Assembly: GCA_947172415.1 (NCBI GenBank)
Contig: OX359190.1
Coordinates: 2,542,001 to 2,606,000 of the forward strand
Length of the DNA stretch: 64,000 nt
Reading direction: 5' to 3'
From: Chondrosia reniformis
Taxonomy: Eukaryota; Porifera; Demospongiae; Chondrillida; Chondrillidae
A program made the translations under genes and the position numbers. Within the stretch, counting starts at the first letter, position 1. The number at the start of each line of letters is the position of its first letter. Below are positions 10,808-29,000 of this stretch, piece after piece. The notes under the pieces are model-generated. The model was not told the DNA's origin, made no database searches, and saw only the letters and a program-made list of their open reading frames with translations.

Positions 10808-12215
10808 ACGCTTTACTTTCTCACTTCAAATGTAAAGAACAAGGAAGACTTAACAGTCTTCGTTAGTGGAAACAAGTTACTTAAGCACGTACGTATCAGC
10901 GCTCGTACGAGAACATTAATCTAAAGCAATACAAGTCTTGTTAACATAATAAATAATAGGAAATAAAACCTTCTAATGTTTCTATTTTAAAGTGTACGCG
11001 AAGTGCGCAACGAATGTTAATATAACTTGTAAAATGTTTAGCTATACTGTTAATTGCTTGCTTCATCATTATTTTCTCGAGTACCTTACATAAACTTACT
11101 TTTAGAGAACAGAAACTAGGCACTTCTAGTTCGCCTAAGTAAATGCATATATGGTGAATTAGAGTAGTCGATATACTTAAAGTGCTTTCCCTGTTATTAA
11201 CATTCACTGACAAATTTATTTGACTTTATTTATCTCTCTTACACTTACTTAAACCTAACTTAAGATTTGAGAACTTCGTAATCATCTGACTAAAATCTAG
11301 ACGTTGACGATTATTTTTCACTGGTAAAATGGCCGACTTTTGGCTGCCAAATAAAACTTTGAACGATTTACTTTCTCACTTCAAATGTAGAGAGCAAGGA
11401 AGACTTAACAGTCTTCGTTAGTGGAATATATTTAAACACGTACGTATCAGCGCTCGTAGGACACACTCGTACGAGAACATTAATCTAAAGTAATACAAGT
11501 CATGTTAACATTGAAAATAGGAAATAAAACCTTCTAATGTTTCTATTTTAAAGTGTACGCGAAGCGCGCAACGAATGTCAACATAACTTGTACAGTAATT
11601 ACATTACAATCTATTTGACTTTATTTATCTCTCTTACACTTACTTCAACAAGGTAAACCAGATTTAAGAACTATCATCTGCCTAAGATCTAGACGTTGAC
11701 GACTATTTTTCACTAGTAAAATGGCCGACTTTTGGCTGCCAAATAAAACTTGTAGCACTTTACTCAAATTGTTGTTACTTAGTTAGCAGTTTATTAATTG
11801 TGTCTATTCATTATGCGCTCCTGCACCATCTTATAACTAATCACACGAACGTACACAGGACGAGAAATTAATATTCTGCAAATTACATGCTAGAAACCGT
11901 TTTACAACTTGGCACTTTATAAAACGTACACACTCTACTTTCTCCATTCAAATGCAAAGAGACTGAGGATGATACAAGAAGACTTCTAACAGTCTCGTTA
12001 GTGGAAACAAGTTAAACTCGTGAGAGCATTCGTAGGACACACTCGTACGAGAACATTAAAGCAATACAAGTCTTGTTAGCATTGACACGCGCTTCGTGTA
12101 CACTGAGCGCACAAGTTAGGTGACTCTAACGAAGGAAATAAAACCTTCTAATGTTTCTATTTGAAGGAGAAAGTGCACACGAAACGCGCAACGAATGTTA
12201 ACAAGACTTGTAATA
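10808..12215. repeat. Three imperfect direct repeats between Kelch and Roco exons, unit 1
   Basis: A block of about 220 bp begins 'cgctttactttctcacttc', includes 'cttcgttagtgg', 'cgctcgta' and 'gaacattaatctaaag', and ends 'cgcgcaacgaatgtt'. It recurs at about 10808-11030, 11352-11590 and, more degraded, 11930-12215. A second block around 'aaaatggccgacttttgg' occurs at about 11326 and 11719. Units 2 (33080-34350) and 3 (54610-55420) hold the same mosaic with different copy numbers. The region is unusually CpG-rich for this window (tcgtacga, gcgcgc). It could be intronic repeat or regulatory sequence. Confidence 0.65.
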
Positions 12216-12217
12216 CT

Positions 12218-13754
12218 TTAATGTAATGTTTTGTAATTAAATAAGTTACTAACCTTAACTGCAATATCGTACTGTAAAGCTCTTGTCTCAAATTGTCCTA
12301 TTCCTCCTCCTGAAATGGTGAGAAACGTAGTTCCGTTGAGGGAAGCTGTACAATTGAAGTGATAAGTCAATTCTTTACTAATTAGTGTCCAATACTTCTC
12401 CTCAAAAATGTGGATTCCTTTTGGACCTACTACGACTGGTAGGGTGCTGTATTGTAATAGTGACATGCCACCTGGTGCGTACGCGAGCCTTTCCCAGTGA
12501 TGTACATCATTATTGGTAAGTGAAGCCATAAAATTCTTCATATTCATTCTCCAAAAATATCCATTGTAGTTGTAGATGTAAATGTATTCACCACACAATG
12601 CCATGTGGTGTTCTGATAATGGTTGAGGAAGTTTCAGATTCGACTGGATCCACTTTTTAGTCTTAATATCCAGGAATTCAATTGTGTCTACTTCTCTGTA
12701 ATCTGCTCTGCCATATCCTCCTCCTCCAGACACAATTACTAAATCTCCAATAGCAAGAACAACTGGAGTGTATCGGGCAGTGTTCATTGGAGGATATAGC
12801 TCTAACCATTTTTCACCTGTCCATGTCACTAGCTTGCTTGTAAGATGAGTGCGATGAGTGTCTACACCTCCTATCAGAGTTAACTGATCTTTTATGATGG
12901 TGGCTCCACTGCGAGAATACGGAGATGGAGGTAGTGTTGACCATTTCTTCGTTAGTACATTGTATACCTGAACGATCCGTTCTGATGCTGCATCTTCACA
13001 TTCTCCCCCGTAGACGAATACTCTTTCGTTAAGTACAACTGCCTTCCCATATCGAGTTGCAATTGTCACTTCCGGTATTTCAATTGATTTAAGGAAGCGA
13101 CCTCCTCCAGCTGTCAAGAGGTCACTTTGAAATACCTAATTAGAGACAAGAAAGAAAAGATAATATTCACTGTTTGGAGGAACTGAATGACATGGAAGGA
13201 GCAAGTTCTGTAGCAGCTTATTGCAAGAACACTTTGAGGCCTGTAAGTGCCGTAAATCTTCTTGTCTAAATATTCTTAACGTGCATGCATGGCTCATAGT
13301 TTAATAATGCTCATATTTTAAACTTTATAACGTTTACAGTGACAAGCTAATTGCCACCAGTAGAGTAACAGAATGGTTATTCAGTTACGGAAAGATTACG
13401 AATCAGTTCCTTGCTTTCTAACTTGTCCCCTAAAAGGATATGAATCGCGTGTGTCTCTTCGCTCTATAGTTGACTGGTTTGGTTTAGGTTTTACACGGAC
13501 CCAACAACTGTAATTGAAGTACACGAGCCAGCCAAGTATTCCTTTCTAAACAAACCCAATCGAACAGAACCTAGTCTCTGAATGTATGCCAGTTAGTCCC
13601 GACAGGTTCACTTACAATATCTAGCTAATTACTTGCTTAAGTTTGGCTATTCTCTCAAACCAAGCGAGTTTTAATTTTGGCACTGAATTCGGATCAGTAA
13701 CTCCTATAAACTGCTTTAGTTAACAAGAGACCTATTAAGTAAACTTACGTTCAT
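12218..13754 (-). CDS. Kelch-repeat protein, copy 1 (possible N-terminal part of Roco-CARD gene)
   Basis: The main exon is 13135 down to 12218 (or a donor at 12253). It is preceded by a tiny coding exon 13754-13749 (Met-Asn then gtaagt); the acceptor is aattag|GTATTT. About six Kelch blades can be traced: each has a hydrophobic strand, a Gly-rich turn ('LTLIGG', 'LVIVSGG', 'FLTISGG') and a Trp or Tyr later ('KKWSTLPP', 'EKWLELYPP', 'KKWIQSNL'). Kelch propellers bind protein partners. There is no BTB domain and no signal peptide. The frame either stops at 12218-12220 or is spliced at AAG|gttagt; the phase-0 donor would join in frame to the Roco exon at 7087. The 5' exon is well supported by units 2 and 3, where it is five codons (MNVEN). 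Confidence 0.75.
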
Positions 13755-14040
13755 TATCCTCAGCAATGCAAACAAAACGAAACACTGAAAACTTGAAACT
13801 TTAACACTTTAAATACAAATACTTTACTGACCGCACTGTTACTATGCAGTTACTATAACGACTGTATATATTCCTTATAACTATTGGCGGCAGATCTGAG
13901 TGTTGTCCCGCTATTCTTGGAGGAAAACACTTCCTAATAAAGTAAGGTATGCAACACATTTCGAAATGTTTATATAGCAAACACTATATTGACTCAATCA
14001 AGTCTCAACAAACTACATCCAAAGTGTTGTACTTGGAACA

Positions 14041-17000
14041 TGTAGAGATTGTACTGCAGTGGTGTGTCTGGTGAACAAGGAGCACCTGTATTGGTTGATA
14101 GTAGTGGTCCCCAGAGGTCAGACTGGAGAACAAGATCAGGATATGGCAAGGATGGCTGACCTTCAAGTTGTACTTAACATGAGGATAGGGAATGAGATTC
14201 CCAGTTTATTGACCCTGCCAAATGTACTTTCTTGTCTGCGGCACATTCTAGTATGATCACATATCTAATCTACTGCACCACCTCAATGATTTAATTCTCC
14301 TCCATGCAGCCGTTATGAAAGGTAAAGCTTGTCCTGTTTTTTGGATCGTAGGAACTAGTTCTAGCTATCTATGTAAAGAGTGTATAAAAGTGTCAATGTA
14401 GTAGCTGTAAAAAGTACATTCGCTAAGCATCATTTGCTACTCTAATTGATACAACAGTTACTATCCATCTCATATGAACTATTTCCTTATAGTGTTATGT
14501 GTAGTTCATTTTTAATTAAATTGTTCAATGTATCTTTTTCAATAAAGGTATTAATGTCAGGGATGAAGTTCCATTAGATTTAAAGGTAACAAGTGGAATG
14601 TCAGTTTCCAAGTGATGAAGGGCACAGCTTCTCCTTTATGGTACAACTTAGTCTACCAGTGTAACTAGTTGAGACACTTGGCAATGACAATGAGGTCACC
14701 TCAGCTGGTGACTACAAGTGCACCTCTGTACTGGGACCAGCAGGAATGTTGAGGTATGTGCTATTTCAGAAGGACTTTGTCAATAAAAAGTATATCGCTC
14801 TCTCGCTCTCTCTATATATGAATTGACTGGATTAACGAGGATTTTCTGACCATTTGAAATCCACCTTTTACTCTGTGGAAGAGTACATAGAATACATTAT
14901 TTTATGAGTTGATAATATGATGTATGAAATTTACTTGTAGTTCGCACAGATGCTCTTCCAGTATTTAGCTAGTTGAATGTCCTATATGATTATATTCCTT
15001 TGTATTAGTTTTGCTTTAGTGTAGTATTATTTTGGTCTGCATGTTATACTAAAGGACCTTAATTACTCAGAGATAGGATTCTTGACTAGTCTCTCTAGCC
15101 AGTGGAGGTCACTTGGTCAGGGAGGGTAGTTGTTTTGTGAGGTCTACATTCCATAGGGTCTTAATGAGGAAGTACTAATCCCATGAATAACATTATGAGG
15201 GCCCTTAAATTGAATTATTCATATCATAATGTTATTCATTTGTTCTCCTTCCCTTTAGAGTGCAAGTGTGGCTGGTGCCAAATGTAAAGGATGACACCTC
15301 CTACTTGTACATCATTTCAACTGTGCTATATATAGAAACAGTGTTGGGTCCACTGGTAATATAACTGTGCTGATGCTGATCTCCCAACTAGACCAACAAG
15401 GTCAGATGGTCCCCCAGGTCCACCTGGGAGCAATTGTGTATGGTTACATATTCGTTTGAATGTAAAGACAAAGAAAATGTGATCAGAAAGGAGAAATGCA
15501 AGTGGATCCAGAGGCTGATTAGAACAGTTACCATGGTAATCATGGAGTCAGTGTTACCTAATGATTCAATATATTTCATACCTTTTATATTGTATATTTT
15601 CTCATAATGATTCTCCTGACAAATGTTGATGCAGAAGGAAAGTAATTAAAGATCTCCTGGCTGTGATGGATGACCTGGATTTCCAAGTGATGAAGGACAC
15701 AGCTTCTTCTTTGTAATACAACTACCAGTGTAACCAGTTGAGACACTTGGCAATGACAATGAGGTCACCTCAGCTGGTGACTACAAGTGCACCTCTGTAC
15801 TGGGACCAGTAGGAATGTTGAGGAATGTGCTATATCAGGAGGACTTTGTCAATAAAAGGTATATCGTTCTCTATATGCAGTGTAACCAGTTTCCATAGGA
15901 TCTTAATTCCATAGGATCTTAATCCCATGAATAACATTATGAGAGCCCTATTCATATGGTTATGTTATTCATTTGCAGGGTGCAAGTGGAGCTGGTGTGG
16001 ATTGTAAAGTGATGACACCTACTTCTGCATAATACTAGACCTGAAGGCAGGAATGTTGAGGAATGTGCTATATCAGGAGGACTTTGTCAATAAAAGGTAT
16101 ATCGTTCTCTATATGCATGAATTGTTTAATGAATTGATGAGGATTTTCTGACCATTTGAAATCCACCTTTTAACCTGTAGAAATGTATGATTTGATAATA
16201 TGATGTATGAAATTTCCTTGTAGTTCACATGCATACTCTTCCAGTATTTAGCTAGTTTAATGTCCTATATGATTATATTCCTTTAGATCAGTGTTGCTTT
16301 AGTGAGGTATTGTTTTGGTCTGCATGTTATGCTAAAGGACCTTAATTACTCAGAGATAGGATTCTTGACTATATAGTCTCTCTAACCAGTGGAGGTCACA
16401 TGTTCAGGGAGGTTAGTTGTTTCTTGAGGTCTACATTCCATAGGGTCTTAATGAGGAAGTACTAATCCCATGAATAACATTATGAGAGCCCTTAAACAGA
16501 ATTATTGGTATCATAATGTTATTCATTTGTTCTCTTCCTCTGCAGGGTGCAAGTGTGGCTGGTGCCAAATGTAAAGGATGACACCTCCTACTTCTGCATC
16601 ATTTCAACTGTGCTATATATAGTAACAGTGTTGGGTCCACTTCTAGCTGTAATGGATCTCTCTTGGCAAAGATGACCAGGGTTAACGTTGCAAAGATGGC
16701 AGACCTGAAGGTATACTTATGATTAGTCTCGTGCCCAGCCCCACTTCCGCAATAACTACAGTAACTATGCAACTTAAGACAAGTCCAAGTGTGTTTAATC
16801 TGTTACCATGGCTACATAAGTCAATTCATGTTCAATAGATATACACACACATACTGTCTATAGTTATCTTTAAAACTGTCAAAGGTGCAGCTTATGGCAA
16901 TGTTACAATGTGATCGTTCTATAGCTTGATGATATCCCATGTGTCCTTAGGTGCAGGGAGCTGAGGGTCCTACGACTGTAGGGTCTGACAGGAGGTCAAC

Positions 17001-18115
17001 GTCCTGCTGGAAATCCAAGAGATGATGGAGCAGCAGGTCGTGTGAGACTCTAAGGAGACGGAGGTGCAAGAGGAGGGTCTGGAGATGGTGAACCTACGGA
17101 AGCCCAAGGACCTAATGGTACTGATGGTGGTCTAATAGGGCTTAAGGGTGCCAGGGGAATGTGTGGTGAGCCAAGAGATGTTGGAGAACTGGGTGATGCT
17201 GGAGATGCGGGCATAGAAGGAAATGTTGGTCTTCCTGGTCCACAAGTATACGTGTGGAATGTATTGCTGATTGTTGATAGTATTTGATGACTTGTACAGT
17301 GTTGCACACTCTGTATAATATTGATATTCTTTTTTACACTCTATGATGCATAATTATTAGACTATCATCAACTAGAGTGCTCTTCTCCCTGTTACTGAAC
17401 AGGGCAGTGAGGGTGGACCTGGTTTAGCTGGAGGTGAAGGGCTATGGGTGATGATGGAACAGTGGGAAGTGCCGGTCCCCAAGGTGCCCAAGGAGAACCA
17501 GGTGACATGGGTCCAGTGGGTCCACAAGGCTTCCATGGTGCTGATGGTTTGCCAGGTCGTGATGTGTAAGTAAACCTCTATGTTGGAGAACTGGGTAATG
17601 CTGGAGATGTGGGCGTTTAAAAGGAAATATTGGTCTCCCTGGCCCAAAAGGACCTGCTGTAAGTATACATGTGAAATGTATGCTGAAATGTATTGCTGAT
17701 CTTTGATAGTTAGTGTTCTACACTCTGTAATATAATAAGAATTCCTTTTGCATAATTATTAAACTAGTCCTTTCTTCAAAACTTACCTGAAATATATAGT
17801 TAGTGAGCTACATGATCAACCAGTGTAGCATGCTGTGTGGTGTACCTCCATTGCTATATATAGTGACCCGCTGGTCCAACTGGTGGTTCTGGTGAACGTG
17901 GACCTGGTGGAGAACACGGAACTGGTGGTTCATCTGGACCAAGTGCTGCAAGAGGTCAGGCGGGTGACCATGGCAACCGTGGAGCTGATGGTAATCGTGG
18001 AAAACATATTGTCAGGGAGATCCAGGATTCAGAGGCCAAAGAGGTCCTCCTGGACCACCAGGTCCATCTGGTCCACCTGGAGACAGTGGTGCAAGAGGTC
18101 CCATATATGTAAAGT
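14041..18115 (+). pseudogene. Broken collagen/Ig gene fragments, unit 1
   Basis: Gly-X-Y pieces are visible in several frames: around 14060-14200 (degenerate), 16970-17260 ('GTDGGLIGLKGARGMCGEP'), 17400-17566 ('GSEGGPGLAGGEG', then a frameshift into 'GPQGAQGEPGDMGPVGPQG') and 17865-18100 ('GPTGGSGERGPGG', then a frameshift into 'GPPGPPGPSGPPGDSGARG'). Between them are pieces with an Ig-like 'SAGDYKCTSVLGP' signature at about 14690-14750 and 15770-15830. Stops and frameshifts interrupt nearly every piece. The same frameshift in 'GGEGLWV' occurs at 61675, so it predates duplication. Splice-like donors survive (gtaagt at 17566). A block of about 0.5 kb is duplicated internally (14800-15330 versus 16110-16640). 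The zone abuts SELENOO exons of copy B. Confidence 0.7.
16724..16754. mobile_element. Remnant terminal inverted repeat of the MULE-like element
   Basis: Thirty-one bases beginning tagtctcgtgcccag match the left end of the complete element at 60525-60977 and sit at the homologous place, after 'ggtatacttatgat'. The rest of the element is missing, so an internal/right deletion followed the shared insertion. Confidence 0.75.
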
Positions 18116-18157
18116 TGAGTGACAGCAAGAATTCTTTAAATATATAGGACATTGTGA

Positions 18158-23441
<5,284 letters not shown>

Positions 23442-23499
23442 AAATATACTCATCTTATTAAGTAAGTGTACATAAATGACTACATATATATATATATAT

Positions 23500-23809
<310 letters not shown>

Positions 23810-24279
23810 TATATAACCAAAAATCATTGTTTCATTGTTGATTTATGAGGTGTTAATTGATACTATGTCGACTATATAGGGTAGCCATGTTTTTTGACCA
23901 TCCCTAATTAAAGTGTACTACTGTTTATAATGTAGTTAAAAGCCATATCAATTTTATGTTACTATGTCACTTTATTCTTTTGCATTCCACACCTATTCCC
24001 ATATAAACGTTATAAATGTGTATAAAATACATTCATTCTATGCATAATGCGTACGTACATATAAACCATTGTATATGTATGTATACATAATAGAAATTCT
24101 TTCAATCCCATGTATCTTGCTGACATGATTACATGATTTCTTGTTTTACTCACATATATATCCTTTCAGAATGCACACTCTATTTAAATGGTCTGAATTT
24201 GGAATTATTGTAATGATTGCAATTTGTTTACTGTACGTAGATGTTGCAACTTCTCAGTTTGCCTATACACAGCAAATTA

Positions 24280-24322
24280 ATGAAGAGTTTGTCTTAAATC
24301 CATGAGACAGACAATCTCTGAT
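24280..24322 (+). promoter_or_regulatory. SECIS-like element, SELENOO copy B
   Basis: Same core as copy A: ATGA 24280-24283, 11-bp helix with one mismatch, AAA in the apical loop, TGAT 24319-24322. The SINE-like insertion lies between the stop codon and this hairpin, lengthening the UTR (or a UTR intron) without disturbing it. Confidence 0.75.
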
Positions 24323-24801
24323 GTTGAGAGGTGTTAAGCTTCACTAAATAGCAACTTATTATTATTATTATTATTAAGTAATTATAAGAAATGTGAATAT
24401 CTATTATTAAACAGTGGTGATAAGTAGCTATATAACGTATATCTCAAAATTTTGAAATATTGTGTCCTAAATATTGTTCAAATTCATGATCAGTGAAGCT
24501 TACAATTATGTCACTATAATACCACAGATCATAATTTTGCAATTGGTGTGAAAATCACCAATTCACCAAAATAAATTCTCCCCCAATATTTCCGGTTGTC
24601 CACCAATATTTATAACTATGTAGTATAATGAGAACTGCTACAAACTTCATCCAAAATTATATACCATAGTATAATACCAACTATATAGTAGCTATATACA
24701 AATGTATTTTGAATTTTCAAAATGTATTACACACATACGTATATAGGTAATGTACCAAATACTAAATACTAAAGGGTTATTTGTATAAATGTAAAAATAA
24801 G

Positions 24802-25328
24802 TTAAAGGGGGAAATCCTCTTTCAGTTTCTTAAGAACATCTTCATGAATAGTATAGTCATCTGATGTCTGCTGGAGTACTTTACCAAACACACACAAGCT
24901 CTCCACTGTACCAGTGGTCAACAGGTGGATAAGGAAGATATTGTTTGCCTCCTTTGTGCTTTTGGCCTTCCCAATCTCCTGATAGACCTCGAAAGTGATT
25001 AGTGGCTTTCCATCCACTCCCTGGAAGAGGTGATTCACTATCTTGTCAACAGAGAGGTTGTCCAACAGGTAGAGCCAATGTTTGGATTATATCGTTTCTC
25101 TCCAATTGTCTGGAACACCTACACAACACAAAATTACACAATCACGAGAGGTAGTCAACTGAACATAAATTCAAATGCTTCTGGTACACATTTTAGTATA
25201 TACACAGTGAATATGCACTCACTCTGCTTCCCGCTGCCTCCATCAACAACTTTACATTCTCCAGAAAAGGACTCTTTATAGAGAAGGAACTGGTCTCCAT
25301 CAAATTCCACTTTACCAGCCACACCCAA
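24802..25328 (-). pseudogene. Distal linker + CARD cassette of Roco copy 2, with nonsense codon
   Basis: Linker exon 25328-25223 and CARD exon 25118-24802 match the single cassette of copy 1 in sequence, length (106 and 317 nt) and splice phase. The codon that is CAA in copy 1 is TAA here (25087-25089), giving 'NWRETI' then stop, so this CARD cannot be translated in full from its own exon start. A relic of the Roco exon 3' end ('cttacacaactggtgtc', about 25490) lies just upstream on the coding strand, indicating duplication of the gene's 3' end. Confidence 0.72.
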
Positions 25329-26033
25329 CTATACAGAAGAAGAAAAAATATTACTTAATGGACTAAAAGAATACTAACATTTAATACACTTTAATTAATG
25401 TAACATAGTACAGTTATTGTTGTACAGTCTAATTAGCTACTACTACATATACTCTATTTGGTTTCAATTAATAGTTGCCATATAAACTTACACAACTGGT
25501 GTCACACATATATATTCTCTAGCAGGTAGACCTGATGGAGTTGAGTAGTGATGGAGTTGTACAACCTTTCTCCATCCATTACTGGCATCTACATATATAT
25601 GAATACACAAAGACATAAATCATTGTGCAATAAACTGTAAAAGTTACACAACAGTTATATTAGTGAATATATATGTACGTACACACTCTCCTGATCATGA
25701 GTTGTCATATGGTGTTGGCTGTCTAAAAACTTCAATAAATCAAAGATTGAGCAATTGCAAGTTATATGAGAGATGAGAGACACAGATCGTGATCATACTT
25801 ATTATCCATTTTATGTCCTATACGTTGAGACATCTCTTATATAGCTGGAGATCGACACCACATATATGTACAAAACTTATTTTCGCCTCTATAGATAAAC
25901 GGTAACACAATCATCAAACTGGACGGATTAAAATAAATTGACAAATATAAAGAAATTAAACTGATTGACTAAATAAGTTAAAAATTGAGCAAGTTACAAA
26001 TATAGAGAAGAGAGAGACAAATCAATTTGAAAG

Positions 26034-29000
26034 CTACATTCCAAATTTGAAATCAGTTTTCAGTTTCTCAAGAATCTCTTCATGAATCTGATAGTCATTA
26101 GATGTTTGTTGAAGAACTGTACAAAACAGCTTCAAACTCTCCTCCGTACCAGCATTCAGCAAGTGCTTTAAGAAGATCTTGTTTGCTTCCTTTTTGCTCT
26201 TTGCATTCTCAATCTCATCATACACCTCTTCAGTAACCAGTGACGTTCCATCCATTCCCTGGTAGAGGTGGTCACATATCTTGTCGACAGTGAGGTTTTT
26301 CAAAAGGTAAACCCAGTGTTTGCGTTTGAGCTTTTCTTTCCAGCTCTCTGTACCAAAATAAAATAAACACTGAGTCATTCAACAGTATTATGTGCAAAAT
26401 TATGTACATACATGTACATACAAGCAAAATGTAATGTGTTATTGATACGTTATTTAGTGTTACAGTGAATACGCACTCACCATCACACTCTTCCGAGTTG
26501 TCAGATGGTGTTGGCTGTCCAACAACTTCAGGTCCTCCAGTACAGGTAGACTGGTCTTTATAGAGAAGGAACTGGTCTCCATCAAATTCCACATTACCAA
26601 CCACGCTCAACTATATATTCAGAAGCGGATATAAAAATCAATAAATTACTTGTGTTGAAAGAATAACAATAATAGAGACAGTAGCAGAAGATCAGAATGT
26701 AAAATATATGTACAGTCAAAAATTGTTATACATTCGTGAAAAAACCTATCTGTTGAAAAATAATATTATGCAAACTTACATTGGTGTCACTGTCCTGTTC
26801 CTTTGTAACCCAAACAGACTCTCTTGGAGTTAGTCTAGTCGGCTTGTTCAGTCTGGTACACAGACCCTTTCTCCGGTTGCCAGCTTCAAATCGCAGAAGA
26901 TGCAAACTGGAGCCCTCACAATTCTGGTGACTGCAAATGACCCCATCCTCTAAAGTGGCTTTCTCTTTGCCAAGAAACTCTGCTCCAAATACTACCTTAC
27001 TCACGTAACAAATGCGCTCGTACGTCTCTCTTCTGATATGCCTGCAGAGCTCAGTCAAGGAGGGCTCTGTGTTAGGAAAGTCCTCAGGAACCAACAGTTG
27101 GAGTTGAATGAGGTCTTCCTTTTGGGAAAGAGCAATGTGGGCATCTTCTTGTGTGAAAATGAACTGTGTACAGCCTGATTGGTTGTGATAGTACCACTGC
27201 TTTCCTCTCAGCTGGACTGGGCTCACGTCCTCCTCCTTGAGTGCTTGTCTGCCACTTGCAATATCCACAGCCAGTCTGTGGAATAGACCAGTCGGTACAC
27301 AGCTGTACCTGTTCAATTTGTCGGAACCAAATGAGAAAGTGAATCCCAAAGTGGCCACAGATGCTTCGGGTAGATCGATCTGCCTTTCAGGAAGAGCTGC
27401 TGGAATAAAGTAACATATCTTCTCTGTCATTTTGGCTGCAATACCAATTTTTACCAGGACCTCCAGGAGCCATCTTGTTGGGATGTCAGCATTGATATCT
27501 AGCTGTTGAAACAAGGGCTCAGAAAGAGCTTCAGTAATCACGCCATTTTCAATGAATCTGCATAGTTGTGGACTTGAAGATTCAATTGGGCCATACTGGA
27601 CTGATAGCACTTTGGAGATTTCTTTGTACAGAAAGGTTGCATCTGTACAGATCCACTGCTCTTTGTACTCACTCTCACTCAGGTCAAAGTACAAATAGAA
27701 CCCAAGGCTGTGAAACAGGTTCAGCAGTGCAAGGAGCTGTCCATCGGCATCTACCCGTTGGATGTATTTGCATCGGAGGCAAAACTTTTTCAGTTCTGTG
27801 AACTTCCACATCTTCCTTTTTACACTAGATGTGATTAGTTGCAGGCAGAACCAAATTTTTGGGACCTTCAGTGTCAACTGGTAGTCGGCGTCTGAAAGTA
27901 GAGAACGAAGGACATTTACAGCTTTACGAGTGTGCTCCTTCAGTTTGCTGTCTCCCTGTAGCTTACTGTCCACTACAAAGTAGCTACCAACACCTTCGTA
28001 GACAACTGCTTTTGGGGGGAAAACCCTGTTGCCATCATAAGGCTTGTTGTCCATTTCCTCTAAAACCTTCTTGTTGTCGTCCAGTAGAGCTTTCTCAGCT
28101 TCAGGATCTTCAGGAAGATGGGAAAGATGAGTGCCAACAAGGAAAATGCGAAGTTGGGGCTCATTAGGCATGTCAAATGCTTTCAACTGCCGCTTGCTCT
28201 TCATTGACATTGTGTAGGCAGCTGTAATTGACTCCTTCATCAATTCCCAGGTTGAACGGCTGTTGGCTCTCTTCTCTTCAGTGGCTCCATCTCGACAAAA
28301 AGCATTGACATACGGATCTTTCAACCTCTCTGAAGCTTTAAAGACATGCAGAAAGTTGCAGGGAAAGTCCAGGAGGAGTGGAAGGACATTCTGAAAGGAG
28401 GGCTGGCCTCCTGTGTCAAGGAGGTAAATGAATGTACACTTCTTTTCATCAAATTCTGCTTCAGTGGAGAGATTGTGCTTCAGCAGGAACCTGTCTCTGG
28501 CTTGCTCCAGCAGCTCTAGTGGGTCTTGCACTGCTAAAGCCTCAGTGGTATCATGTCTAGGAGGAGAAGGGGAATTGGAGACAGCGGTTGGCAGCTTGGT
28601 CGTCTCACTGGCTACCTCTGTTGTCGTGGTGATACCATCAGGTAAAGTGGCATCATTAGATGAAGCCTGTGGAAGAGAGGCAGGTGGGGTTTCTAGAGTG
28701 CCGCCTGGAAAGACCTCCCTTTTCTCCATTTTAACCTTTGAAATAAGCTGCCCTAGCTTTTCATCTGTTAAAACTTTCCAGGAAGAACCAACTGCCAAAC
28801 ATTTAATGAAATCATACTTCTCTTCCTCTCCCTGGCTCCCCTTCCCCTGACCTTCCTCTCCCTGGCTCCCCTTCCCCTGGCCTTCCTCTCCCTGGCTCCC
28901 CTTCCCCTGGCCTTCCTCTCCCTGGCTCCCCTTCCCCTGGCCTTCCTCTCCCTGGCTCCCCTTCCCCTGGCCTTCCTCTCCCTGGCTCCCCTTCCCCTGG

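Noticed and set aside
13190..13240. Plus-strand first-exon look-alike ('MEGASSVAAYCKNTLRP' then gtaagt)
   Set aside because: It lies in the Kelch intron and the copy in unit 3 (about 56390) has an 8-bp deletion that breaks the frame, so there is no coding constraint.
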